In this document: positions 41,764-48,643 of the stretch, one piece after another
How the letters are laid out: every line of letters begins with the position of its first letter
Numbering within the stretch: position 1 is the first letter of the stretch
Assembly: GCA_041602035.1 (NCBI GenBank)
Contig: JBFIHA010000021.1
Coordinates: forward strand, 1-49,640
DNA: 49,640 nucleotides
DNA from: JAOTVV01 sp041602035
GTDB lineage: Bacteria > Gemmatimonadota > Gemmatimonadetes > Gemmatimonadales > GWC2-71-9
Direction of reading: 5' to 3'
The notes under the pieces: model-generated
Databases searched by the model: none
What the model was told of the DNA's origin: nothing
Seen by the model: only the letters and a program-made list of their open reading frames with translations
Made by a program: the position numbers and the translations under genes

Positions 41764-43221
41764 TCAGCACCACCGAACGCGAACGCGATACTCGATCTGC
41801 ACATTGCCGCGCGCCGAAACGTTGACCGTGAAGGTAAAGGTCCGCGCATCCACTCGTCGCCACTCGTGGCTCGACGACAGAATCTCCCAATCCCCACCCA
41901 CCGGCTCGACGACCTGGACCTCCGCCGCGTCGTCCTTGTGATTTCGCACCTCGATCTCCCAGCTGCTCTCCGAGACGCAGCTGCTCATCACTCGATACTC
42001 CATCTGCCGCCGATCGCCCACGACGTCGAACGCCTCACCCATCTTGATTCGGACCCGCTCGTCCCGCGGCGTATGGTCGATCTGATCCTCGCCGATGAAC
42101 TGCTGCGCGCCAGTCCCGTCTGCCTTGTACACCCGGACGATCCCCTTCGGCAACGGCATCCCCAATCCGTTACTTTCGCTATTCCGAAAGTCCAGGTAGA
42201 CGCCCACCTTCTGGTTCGCCATCACTTGACCGTAGGATCCTCGGTAGTAGTACGGCTGCCCATAGAAGATCAGGCGCTTCTGCACACCAACCCCCGGGGC
42301 CTCGAGGAGCGTCACCTGTTTCTGCTCGTTCTGCGCCAGCGTCGTGGGACGCTGCAACGTGTACAGGTGGTATTCGAAGAAGCTCTCTTCGACAAAGGCG
42401 GCTTCCTGGGCGACAGCTGCACGCATCGCGTCCATCTGCATCTCCCGCCTGGCCCGAGGTGTCACGCGCTGAACGTCGCCCGCTACCAGTTTCAGTTGGG
42501 CGTTCTGGTAGCTCGCGCCACTCTGATTCGTGAGGGTCACCCACCCCGTGAGGTCGCCACGCGTGTCGTCTTCGTTGATCACGAACACGTAGTCGGCCTG
42601 CCAATTGAGGTTGTTCGTGAGATACGAGACCTCGAGCCGCTGGCGGGCATCCCGACTGTCTAGCAGCCAGAGGAGCGTGGGCTTGGCGATCAGGTTGTCC
42701 GGGATCTCCGGGAAGGAGAAGCGGCCAGGGAAGTTGAACGTGATCTCGTCGCCGATGCGGAGAATCGGCCCCTGGTTCACCGAGAGGACTTCGGCCTCGA
42801 ACTCTTCGTCCCGGCCAGTTCGCTCGTTGTACCGATAGACCTTGACCATGCGACCGACATACTTCTCGAGCAGTTTCTGCGGATTCAGCAAGTCGTACTG
42901 GTAGTTCTGCTCCAATACCCGGAGCGACCCCGCCCGCCCCAGCGACTTGATGTGCACCGTCTCGGGCTGGATGTTCGCAGCGACGTCGCCGTACTCGAGT
43001 TGTGTCTGCCCGCGCGTGAGGGTCACATCCCGGACCTCGCGGACCAAGCCGAAGTTCTGGTTGTACACGGTGATCGTCACCGATTGGCGATCCTGGGCGG
43101 AGGATCGCAGCACGGGGACGGCCTGCGCCTGGGCGGTGTGCGCGTCCCCGAGGACTAGTATCCCGGCCAGCACCCCGCCGGCGAGGACTGCTGCACCTAA
43201 CCCATTGATACGATGCGACAT
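41764..43221 (-). CDS. Exported DUF4139 protein
   Basis: This 485-aa protein starts at the ATG preceded by AAGGAG; the longer frame to 43305 is rejected because it overlaps the GMC gene. A signal peptide ends near AQA. The family pattern is seen in ITVYNQNFGLVREVRDVTL near the N-terminus, SYLTNNLNWQADYVFVI in the middle, and a C-terminal beta-sandwich (SSSHEWRRVDARTFTFTV). DUF4139 proteins are secreted or periplasmic with no agreed function. It lies 77 bp after the GMC oxidoreductase on the same strand. Confidence 0.88.
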   Translation of the reverse strand: MSHRINGLGAAVLAGGVLAGILVLGDAHTAQAQAVPVLRSSAQDRQSVTITVYNQNFGLVREVRDVTLTRGQTQLEYGDVAANIQPETVHIKSLGRAGSLRVLEQNYQYDLLNPQKLLEKYVGRMVKVYRYNERTGRDEEFEAEVLSVNQGPILRIGDEITFNFPGRFSFPEIPDNLIAKPTLLWLLDSRDARQRLEVSYLTNNLNWQADYVFVINEDDTRGDLTGWVTLTNQSGASYQNAQLKLVAGDVQRVTPRARREMQMDAMRAAVAQEAAFVEESFFEYHLYTLQRPTTLAQNEQKQVTLLEAPGVGVQKRLIFYGQPYYYRGSYGQVMANQKVGVYLDFRNSESNGLGMPLPKGIVRVYKADGTGAQQFIGEDQIDHTPRDERVRIKMGEAFDVVGDRRQMEYRVMSSCVSESSWEIEVRNHKDDAAEVQVVEPVGGDWEILSSSHEWRRVDARTFTFTVNVSARGNVQIEYRVRVRWC

Positions 43222-43298
43222 GGTAGTCTCCTTGAACCGAGCCTCACCCCGAAGGACGTCCCGGCCGCTGGAACTTGCACACCCAGAACGGACGGAGC

Positions 43299-45302
43299 CT
43301 ACCACCCTTCGGCGAGTCCTCGGGACACGTGATCCGCCACGGCCATGATGGTGATCATGGGGTTCACGCCGCTGGAGGCGGGGAACGTGCTGCCGTCAGC
43401 GACGTAGAGGTCCCGCACCTCGTGCGATTCACCCAGCTCGTTCAGCACCGACCGCCGGGGATCGGCGCCCATGCGCGCACTCCCCATCTGGTGGAACGTG
43501 ATATACGACATCCGGCACTTGCGGTAGCCGGCGCGATCCAGCGACGCGCGGAAGCGCTCTCGCCACCCCGAGTTGGCGAGCCCGATGCGCACCGGCGGTG
43601 TCTGCAGGGTGAACAGATCGGTGGCGCCCGCGGCGGCCAGCACCTCGGCGCCCCCCAGGAAGCCCTGTCGCACATGGGCCACGTCGTAGTCCGACAGCTC
43701 GTAGTGGACGCGAGGAATCCCACCACGCGACACGGCGACACGGCCTGGGTCGCGGTCGCGAAGCAACACCCCCACCAGACTGACGTGACCCAGACGAGTC
43801 ACATCTTCCCGAAAGCGCCGAGCACCGTCCCACCCGAAGGCGCTTCCGACAAGCGCGAAGTGCGCCGGCGCCGTCTCGAACTTGACACCGTACCCAGCAT
43901 CCAGGTCGGCGAACTGATCCGAGTAGCGGGTTTGCAGTGAACCCGACCACGGGTCCACCCGTTCACGAAACCGCCCCAGCAGCGCCGTGGCAGGATGGAG
44001 GTAGAGCCACCGACCGACATTTGAATTGGAGACACCGGAGCGTTTCAAGATCGCCGGCGTGTACACGGCGCCGGCGGCCAGAACCACGGCGCGGGCACGC
44101 ACAGTGACGCGCCCGACCCGTCCATCCGCACCCGCAACCGAGCCTGAAACCCCGACGGCACGCCCCGCCTCGATGACCACGCGGTCGACAGTACAGCCGG
44201 ACACGAGTCTCGCCCCGCGCTGGACCGCATCCGCCAGGTAGGTGCGCGCCGTCGAGTTCTTGGCACCGTGCCGACACCCGTACCCGCAGTACCCGCATTC
44301 CAGTCCTTCCGGACAATCGGTCACGTTCCGCGGCATCAGGTCCACGTGCCAGCCAAGGGCACGACATCCGCGTTCGAGAATCTGGTCCCGAACGCCTGGC
44401 GTGGTCCATCGCGTCCCGACATCGAGTCGGAGGCAGACGCGCTCCAGGCTCTCGGCAAACCGTGGCGTGGAGAAGAGCGACAGGCCAGATTTGCGATCCC
44501 ATTCGTCTCGCGTCGCCTCGGGCAGCGGGAAGCTCGTGGTGTAGTTGATCGTGGTGCCGCCCCCGACACAGCTCCCGGCGAGAATAGGCATCGAGCCGCT
44601 GCGGGTCATGATGAGACCGCCGTCGAGATACAGCGAACCCAGCATGTCCCCCTCGACCTGGGTGAGGTCTTTCGAGTTCGGGTTCGGACCCCGTTCGAGC
44701 ACTACCACATCGAGCCCAGCCTCGGCGAGGACACCCGCCACGACCCCACCACCGGCGCCGGACCCAACCACCACGACGTCGCAGTCGACGCGGCCGTCCT
44801 TCCCTACCGACCATTCGGGGAGCGCCGGGATTTCCTCAGAGGGAGGCGGCAGCGGACCTGGATAGCCGGCAGCCTGCCACACGGGGTGGGAGCCGTCCCG
44901 AGCCGGCCAGGTCAAATAGGCAACGTGCGCCAGCCGCTTCAAGGCCTGAAACGCCGCCCGCCGGAGCGGCACCCGAGAGAGCGCCCAACTCCGCAGCACC
45001 GCCTCACGACCCTCGCGATCGAGTGCCGTGAAGCGGGCAAAGCGGCCCGCGGTCGTCACGTTCGTGATCCGCGACTCGAGGACCGTGAGCACCAATCGAA
45101 TCGCCCGCCGGTTGTCCGGGTCTCGGAGCGATTTGATCAGCCGCTCGACGCGACCGGCTGTTCCGGTTTCGGCAGCGCCGGTCGCGAACGCGCCGTGGGG
45201 ATCGTCCTCCGACGCCAGCGGGGGCAGCAGGGTATCGCAGACGGCCGCCAGCACGCGGCGCTCGCGCCCAGAGAGGACGGCGTGGGACTGCTCGGCATTC
45301 AT
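43299..45302 (-). CDS. GMC family FAD oxidoreductase (alcohol oxidase-like)
   Basis: This 667-aa protein has an N-terminal helical domain of about 150 residues resembling gluconate 2-dehydrogenase subunit 3 or the N-terminus of long-chain alcohol oxidases. The FAD-binding domain then starts at VVVVGSGAGGG (about 176-186) and runs through the GGGTTINY loop and a Cys-rich CGYCGYGCRHGAKNST segment. The catalytic region ends in ITFHQMGSARMG and GVNPMITIMAVADH. This matches the fatty-alcohol oxidase/dehydrogenase branch of GMC enzymes. The Cys cluster could bind an Fe-S centre or form disulphides. There is no signal peptide. A 5-bp hairpin (GCGAC/GTCGC) lies just before the ATG, where a ribosome site would be expected. 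Confidence 0.88.
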   Translation of the reverse strand: MNAEQSHAVLSGRERRVLAAVCDTLLPPLASEDDPHGAFATGAAETGTAGRVERLIKSLRDPDNRRAIRLVLTVLESRITNVTTAGRFARFTALDREGREAVLRSWALSRVPLRRAAFQALKRLAHVAYLTWPARDGSHPVWQAAGYPGPLPPPSEEIPALPEWSVGKDGRVDCDVVVVGSGAGGGVVAGVLAEAGLDVVVLERGPNPNSKDLTQVEGDMLGSLYLDGGLIMTRSGSMPILAGSCVGGGTTINYTTSFPLPEATRDEWDRKSGLSLFSTPRFAESLERVCLRLDVGTRWTTPGVRDQILERGCRALGWHVDLMPRNVTDCPEGLECGYCGYGCRHGAKNSTARTYLADAVQRGARLVSGCTVDRVVIEAGRAVGVSGSVAGADGRVGRVTVRARAVVLAAGAVYTPAILKRSGVSNSNVGRWLYLHPATALLGRFRERVDPWSGSLQTRYSDQFADLDAGYGVKFETAPAHFALVGSAFGWDGARRFREDVTRLGHVSLVGVLLRDRDPGRVAVSRGGIPRVHYELSDYDVAHVRQGFLGGAEVLAAAGATDLFTLQTPPVRIGLANSGWRERFRASLDRAGYRKCRMSYITFHQMGSARMGADPRRSVLNELGESHEVRDLYVADGSTFPASSGVNPMITIMAVADHVSRGLAEGW

Positions 45303-45303
45303 T

Positions 45304-45318
45304 GCGACGAAATGTCGC
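45304..45318. promoter_or_regulatory. Hairpin directly upstream of the GMC start
   Basis: GCGAC-GAAAT-GTCGC is a 5-bp dyad ending 1 nt before the GMC ATG on the minus strand. It would mask the initiation region when folded. Confidence 0.25.
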
Positions 45319-45382
45319 GTTCAGTCTGGGGGACTGGCAAGGCGTGTCTCAGGAATGACGCGGAGACAGACCGCGGTGCTCG

Positions 45383-45556
45383 TTAGCGACGTAGCGCGTT
45401 GAGCGCCTTCAAGATCACGGCTTTGCGCACTTTCAGCTTCTCACGAAAGTCGAGCCGGTCGGTATCGGCAATCTCCATGCGGAGATCGGACAGGTAGCTT
45501 TCCAACACATCCGTCAGGATCGCAATTTCGTCGGTGTCCAATGGCAAGTCCGGCAT
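45383..45556 (-). CDS. Small 57-aa helical protein
   Basis: The minus-strand frame from the ATG at 45556 encodes 57 residues with strong coding character: MPDLPLDTDEIAILTDVLES, then YLSDLRMEIADTDRLDFREK, then a basic helix ending in Arg-Arg. GGGGGTG precedes the ATG. The protein is predicted almost wholly helical with an acidic first half and a basic second half. I recall similar short hypothetical proteins (LESYLSDLRMEIADT) in diverse bacteria but no function. It is in line with the thiolase/HMGCS genes, 70 bp after the previous small gene. Confidence 0.65.
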   Translation of the reverse strand: MPDLPLDTDEIAILTDVLESYLSDLRMEIADTDRLDFREKLKVRKAVILKALNALRR

Positions 45557-45626
45557 GAGACACCCCCGCTCGCACTATTCTCGGACGTGGGCTGTCTGCC
45601 CCTCCGCCCACTCACCAAAGCGATGC

Positions 45627-45803
45627 TCAGGAAGGCACGATGAAGCTCGTGTCCTCTTTCTCCTCCCGTTCCAGCTCCTTGAGCAGGTAGTTGACCGTTT
45701 GCTCGATGAGGCTCTCGACGGCCACGTCTTGCCGCCGGGCCTCGCACTCGTAGGCGTGGTAGGCGTCGTCACTCAACTCCGCCCAGACCTGAACCTTCTT
45801 CAT
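45627..45803 (-). CDS. Small 58-aa ribbon-helix-helix-like protein
   Basis: The ATG at 45803 has a near-perfect GGAGGT 4-5 nt upstream; the GTG two codons earlier lies inside that ribosome site and is rejected. The protein begins MKKVQVWAELSDDAYHAYEC and continues with a helix (VAVESLIEQTVNYLLKELE) and an acidic end. A short beta-strand followed by two helices recalls CopG/Arc-type DNA-binding proteins or antitoxins, but no toxin gene is nearby. It lies 25 bp after DUF35 on the same strand and is probably co-transcribed. Confidence 0.75.
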   Translation of the reverse strand: MKKVQVWAELSDDAYHAYECEARRQDVAVESLIEQTVNYLLKELEREEKEDTSFIVPS

Positions 45804-45828
45804 CGGCACCTCCTGCCCAATTCAGCGG

Positions 45829-46227
45829 CTAACCGACTGGCACGGCTTTGTGTCCGTAGCACAGGATCCCCCCGTGGTCCTCACGACGAATGCGGCGGAA
45901 CTCGAGCGTCACCTCCGCTCCCGGCACGACATCCGACGGGTCGCAGTCCGCTACCTGCACCATCAGCCTCGCCCCTTCCGGCGTCTCCACCACCGCCATC
46001 GCGTACGGGGCCTCCATCTGCAGGTCGGTTGGCGCGATGTGCACGACCGTCGAGGTGACGATCCGTCCGCGGGGCGACAGGCGAGTCGCATCGAACTCGA
46101 CACCGCCGCACGCGGGACAGACGAATCGCGTCGGGTAGACCACCCGCCCACACCCCCGACACGCCGCCGCCTCCAACCGGTATCGACTCGGGATCGCTCT
46201 CCAGTATCTGGGACTCGGCATGGTCAC
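45829..46227 (-). CDS. DUF35 OB-fold / zinc-ribbon protein
   Basis: This 132-aa protein has a rubredoxin-like zinc ribbon (C23, C26, C37, C40 in CRGCG and CPACG) followed by an OB-fold that binds acyl-CoA in characterised relatives (RGRIVTSTVVH; GARLMVQVADCDP). In archaea such a DUF35 protein holds acetoacetyl-CoA thiolase and HMG-CoA synthase together and shares the CoA site. Here it directly follows both genes. The GTG start overlaps the thiolase stop (GTGA); an ATG two codons later is possible. Confidence 0.9.
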   Translation of the reverse strand: MTMPSPRYWRAIPSRYRLEAAACRGCGRVVYPTRFVCPACGGVEFDATRLSPRGRIVTSTVVHIAPTDLQMEAPYAMAVVETPEGARLMVQVADCDPSDVVPGAEVTLEFRRIRREDHGGILCYGHKAVPVG

Positions 46228-47372
46228 ACCCTCTCGAAAACGTGAACGACCGAGCTGGCGCCCGACCCGCCCATGTTCTGCGCCAGGCCGATCGTCGCAC
46301 CAGGAACCTGGCGCTCTCCCGCTTCACCACGGAGCTGCTCGACGATCTCGATGGCCTGTGCCACACCGGTCGCGCCCACAGGGTGGCCCTTGGACTTGAG
46401 CCCTCCGCTCGTGTTGACGGGAATACGACCGCCAAGCGCCGTCTCGCCCGCCCGGGTCAGCTCACCTGCTGATCCACGTTCCGTGAGGCAGAGCGCCTCC
46501 AGCACGCACAGCTCAGCGATCGAGAAGCAGTCATGGACCTCTGCCACATCGAGGTCCGAGGGGGTGACCCCGCCGGACTTATAGGCTCGGCCGGCGGCCA
46601 AGCTCACGGCGTCGAGGAAGGTCGGATCGCCACGGTCAGCGAGCGCCATCGGTGCCGTCGCAAGACCGCTGGAGCGTATGCGGACGGGCGCGTCCGTGAA
46701 CTCCCGTGCGCGTTCCAGGGGACACAGCAGCACGGCCGCTGCCCCGTCACTCACCGGCGAGCAATGCAGCAGGCGCAGCGGTTCGGCCACCATCGACGAG
46801 GTCATGACCTGTTCCACCGTTACCTCGCCCCGGAACTGCGCCCTGGGATTCAGGGCGCCATGGCGGTGGTTCTTGACCGAGACCGCCGCGAGGTCCTCCT
46901 CCGTGGTGCCGTAGCGGGCCATGTGGGCGCGGGCGATCATTGCATACAAGCCCGGGAACGTAATGCCGTGGTACACCTCCGTCTCCTGATCCGCCGCCGA
47001 GGCCAGCACGCTCGTCACGTCAACCCCGTCGTTCATCTTTTCCACGCCTCCGACCAGCACGAGGTCGCTCGCTCCCGCCGCGACCTCCAGGAACCCGCAC
47101 CGGAGCGCCGCGCCTCCCGAAGCGCAGGCCGACTCGACCCGCGTCGCGGGCACGCCCGCCAGGCCCAGCTGATCTGCCATGAGGGGACCCAGATGCTCCT
47201 GCCCGACGAACTGCCCACCGGACATGTTCCCCACGTAGATCGAGTCCACTGGGGGCGACCCCACCGCGGCCAGCGCTTCTCGCGCGGCCTGCACGAACAG
47301 CTCGCGCAGCCCGCTCTGCCACAGTTCGCCGAACGGCGTCATTCCGGTTGAGATGATTGCGACGTCTCGCAT
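46224..47372 (-). CDS. Thiolase (acetoacetyl-CoA thiolase, archaeal/SCP2 type)
   Basis: This 382-aa enzyme would condense two acetyl-CoA to acetoacetyl-CoA. The nucleophilic Cys is C83 in ESACASGGAAL. The His of the catalytic pair are seen in EVHDCFSIAE and in NTSGGLKSKGHPVGATG. The length and lack of the long insert match archaeal and SCP2-type thiolases rather than PhaA/AtoB. It lies between HMG-CoA synthase (27 bp upstream) and DUF35 (4-nt overlap), which supports acetoacetyl-CoA synthesis over fatty acid breakdown. Direction of catalysis is inferred from context. Confidence 0.93.
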   Translation of the reverse strand: MRDVAIISTGMTPFGELWQSGLRELFVQAAREALAAVGSPPVDSIYVGNMSGGQFVGQEHLGPLMADQLGLAGVPATRVESACASGGAALRCGFLEVAAGASDLVLVGGVEKMNDGVDVTSVLASAADQETEVYHGITFPGLYAMIARAHMARYGTTEEDLAAVSVKNHRHGALNPRAQFRGEVTVEQVMTSSMVAEPLRLLHCSPVSDGAAAVLLCPLERAREFTDAPVRIRSSGLATAPMALADRGDPTFLDAVSLAAGRAYKSGGVTPSDLDVAEVHDCFSIAELCVLEALCLTERGSAGELTRAGETALGGRIPVNTSGGLKSKGHPVGATGVAQAIEIVEQLRGEAGERQVPGATIGLAQNMGGSGASSVVHVFERV

Positions 47373-47399
47373 ACTCCGTCCCCCGTGCTTCTCGGTCCG

Positions 47400-48446
47400 T
47401 CAGGCGTTCAGAATGATCTTCTCGCGGTACTTGGCGTACTCGCCATACGTCAGGTACCGTCGGCGGCCGTCCAGCATCGACCGAACCGTCGGTGCCCGTG
47501 ACCGCCGATCGGCCAGGAGATCCGTGGCTCGCAACACGAACGAGTCGCTTCCGGCACCGGACCCGAACGACGTAATGAGGATCAAATCACCGGCCTCCGC
47601 CTCGTCGAGGATGGCCGCGAGCCCGGTCGGCGACGACCCCGAGTACGTGTTCCCCATCGTCGACACGATCCACCCCACCTCCAGCTGTTCGCGGGTGAAC
47701 CCCAACTGCTTGCCGACCGTCAGCGGGAACTTGCCGTTGGGCATGTGGAACACGGCGTAGCGGAACGCTGCCGGTTCGAGGCCCGTCTTCTCGAGGATGG
47801 CCCGTGTCGCCGCCGTCACGTGTCGGAAGTACGCCGGCTCGCCCGTGAACCGACCGCCATGTCGTGGATAGAACTCGCCCTCGCGACGCCAAAAGTCGGG
47901 CGTGTCGCTGGTATAGCTGTACGTCTCGAGCACGTCAGCCAGCGGGTGTTGTCGGCCGAAGAGAAACGCCGCGCCACCGGCTGAGGCCGAGTACTCGAGC
48001 GCATCGTTCGGCGCCCCCTGGGAGGTGTCGGCCCCGATCCCTATCGCGTACTCGACCCGGCCCGATTCGACCAGACCGAACGCGACAAACATGGCCTCCG
48101 TGCCGGCTTTGCAGGCGAACTCGAAATCGGCGATGTGCACCTCGGGACCGATCCCCAGGGCCTCGGCCACCACCGTACCGCTGGGCTTCACCGCATAGGG
48201 ATGGGATTCCGATCCGATGTAGAGCGCACCGACACGTTGGGGATCGACCCCGGCACGGTCCAGGGCCGCTCGGCCCGCTGCGACCGAGATCGTGATCGTG
48301 TCTTCGTCGAGTCCGGGCACGGATTTCTCTTCGAGGAGCAGGCCCCGGCGGATGGCCTTGGGGTCCTTGCCCCACTGCGTGGCGATCTCCTCGGCAGTGA
48401 TCCGATTGCGGGGGATGAACGCCCCGTAGCCAACGATGCCAGCCAT
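47400..48446 (-). CDS. Hydroxymethylglutaryl-CoA synthase, archaeal type
   Basis: This 348-aa enzyme would condense acetoacetyl-CoA with acetyl-CoA to HMG-CoA, the committed entry to the mevalonate pathway. The acyl-accepting Cys is C112 in DFEFACKAGTEA. The general-base Glu is in IGSESHPYAVKP (about E80), and the His in FHMPNGKFPLTVGKQLGF. The size and motifs match the short archaeal HMG-CoA synthases rather than the bacterial MvaS of Gram-positives. It is the first gene of a run on the minus strand; a -10-like TTTATACAA and a 7-bp dyad lie before it. No HMG-CoA reductase or mevalonate kinase lies in the window. Confidence 0.93.
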   Translation of the reverse strand: MAGIVGYGAFIPRNRITAEEIATQWGKDPKAIRRGLLLEEKSVPGLDEDTITISVAAGRAALDRAGVDPQRVGALYIGSESHPYAVKPSGTVVAEALGIGPEVHIADFEFACKAGTEAMFVAFGLVESGRVEYAIGIGADTSQGAPNDALEYSASAGGAAFLFGRQHPLADVLETYSYTSDTPDFWRREGEFYPRHGGRFTGEPAYFRHVTAATRAILEKTGLEPAAFRYAVFHMPNGKFPLTVGKQLGFTREQLEVGWIVSTMGNTYSGSSPTGLAAILDEAEAGDLILITSFGSGAGSDSFVLRATDLLADRRSRAPTVRSMLDGRRRYLTYGEYAKYREKIILNA

Positions 48447-48472
48447 GCGCGTTCGCCTCCGATGCGGGGAGC

Positions 48473-48491
48473 GTCGATGAGAGCCATCGAC
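48473..48491. promoter_or_regulatory. Dyad operator candidate upstream of HMG-CoA synthase
   Basis: GTCGATG-AGAGC-CATCGAC is a perfect 7-bp dyad with a 5-nt spacer. It lies between the -10-like TTTATACAA (48494-48502, minus strand) and the ATG, near the expected transcription start. Confidence 0.35.
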
Positions 48492-48493
48492 CT

Positions 48494-48502
48494 TGTATAA
48501 AG
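48494..48502 (-). promoter_or_regulatory. -10-like box, HMG-CoA synthase operon
   Basis: The minus strand reads TTTATACAA about 48 nt before the HMG-CoA synthase ATG. TTCACG lies upstream as a possible -35 at a short spacing. The core TATACA resembles the sigma-70 -10 box. Confidence 0.3.
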
Positions 48503-48540
48503 GAGGTGACGAGCGTGAAGAGGCCGTGAAAGTCGCCTGA

Positions 48541-48578
48541 AGCGCAGCACGAAGCCGGTACGGGGTCGGTGCTGCGCT
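48541..48578. terminator. Inverted repeat between citF-like and HMG-CoA synthase genes
   Basis: A perfect 10-bp repeat (AGCGCAGCAC with GTGCTGCGCT) encloses 18 nt, 66 bp after the citrate lyase alpha-like stop on the minus strand. It could end that transcript; only a weak T-run follows. Confidence 0.4.
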
Positions 48579-48643
48579 GGCGAGGGGAACACGGACACGC
48601 CCGTTATCCGATAGAAACGCTCACCTTTGGCCACGGGTCCCGA

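Noticed and set aside
45627..45803. Toxin-antitoxin pair for the ribbon-helix-helix-like protein
   Set aside because: No toxin-like partner adjoins it; the neighbours are DUF35 and an all-helical 57-aa protein.
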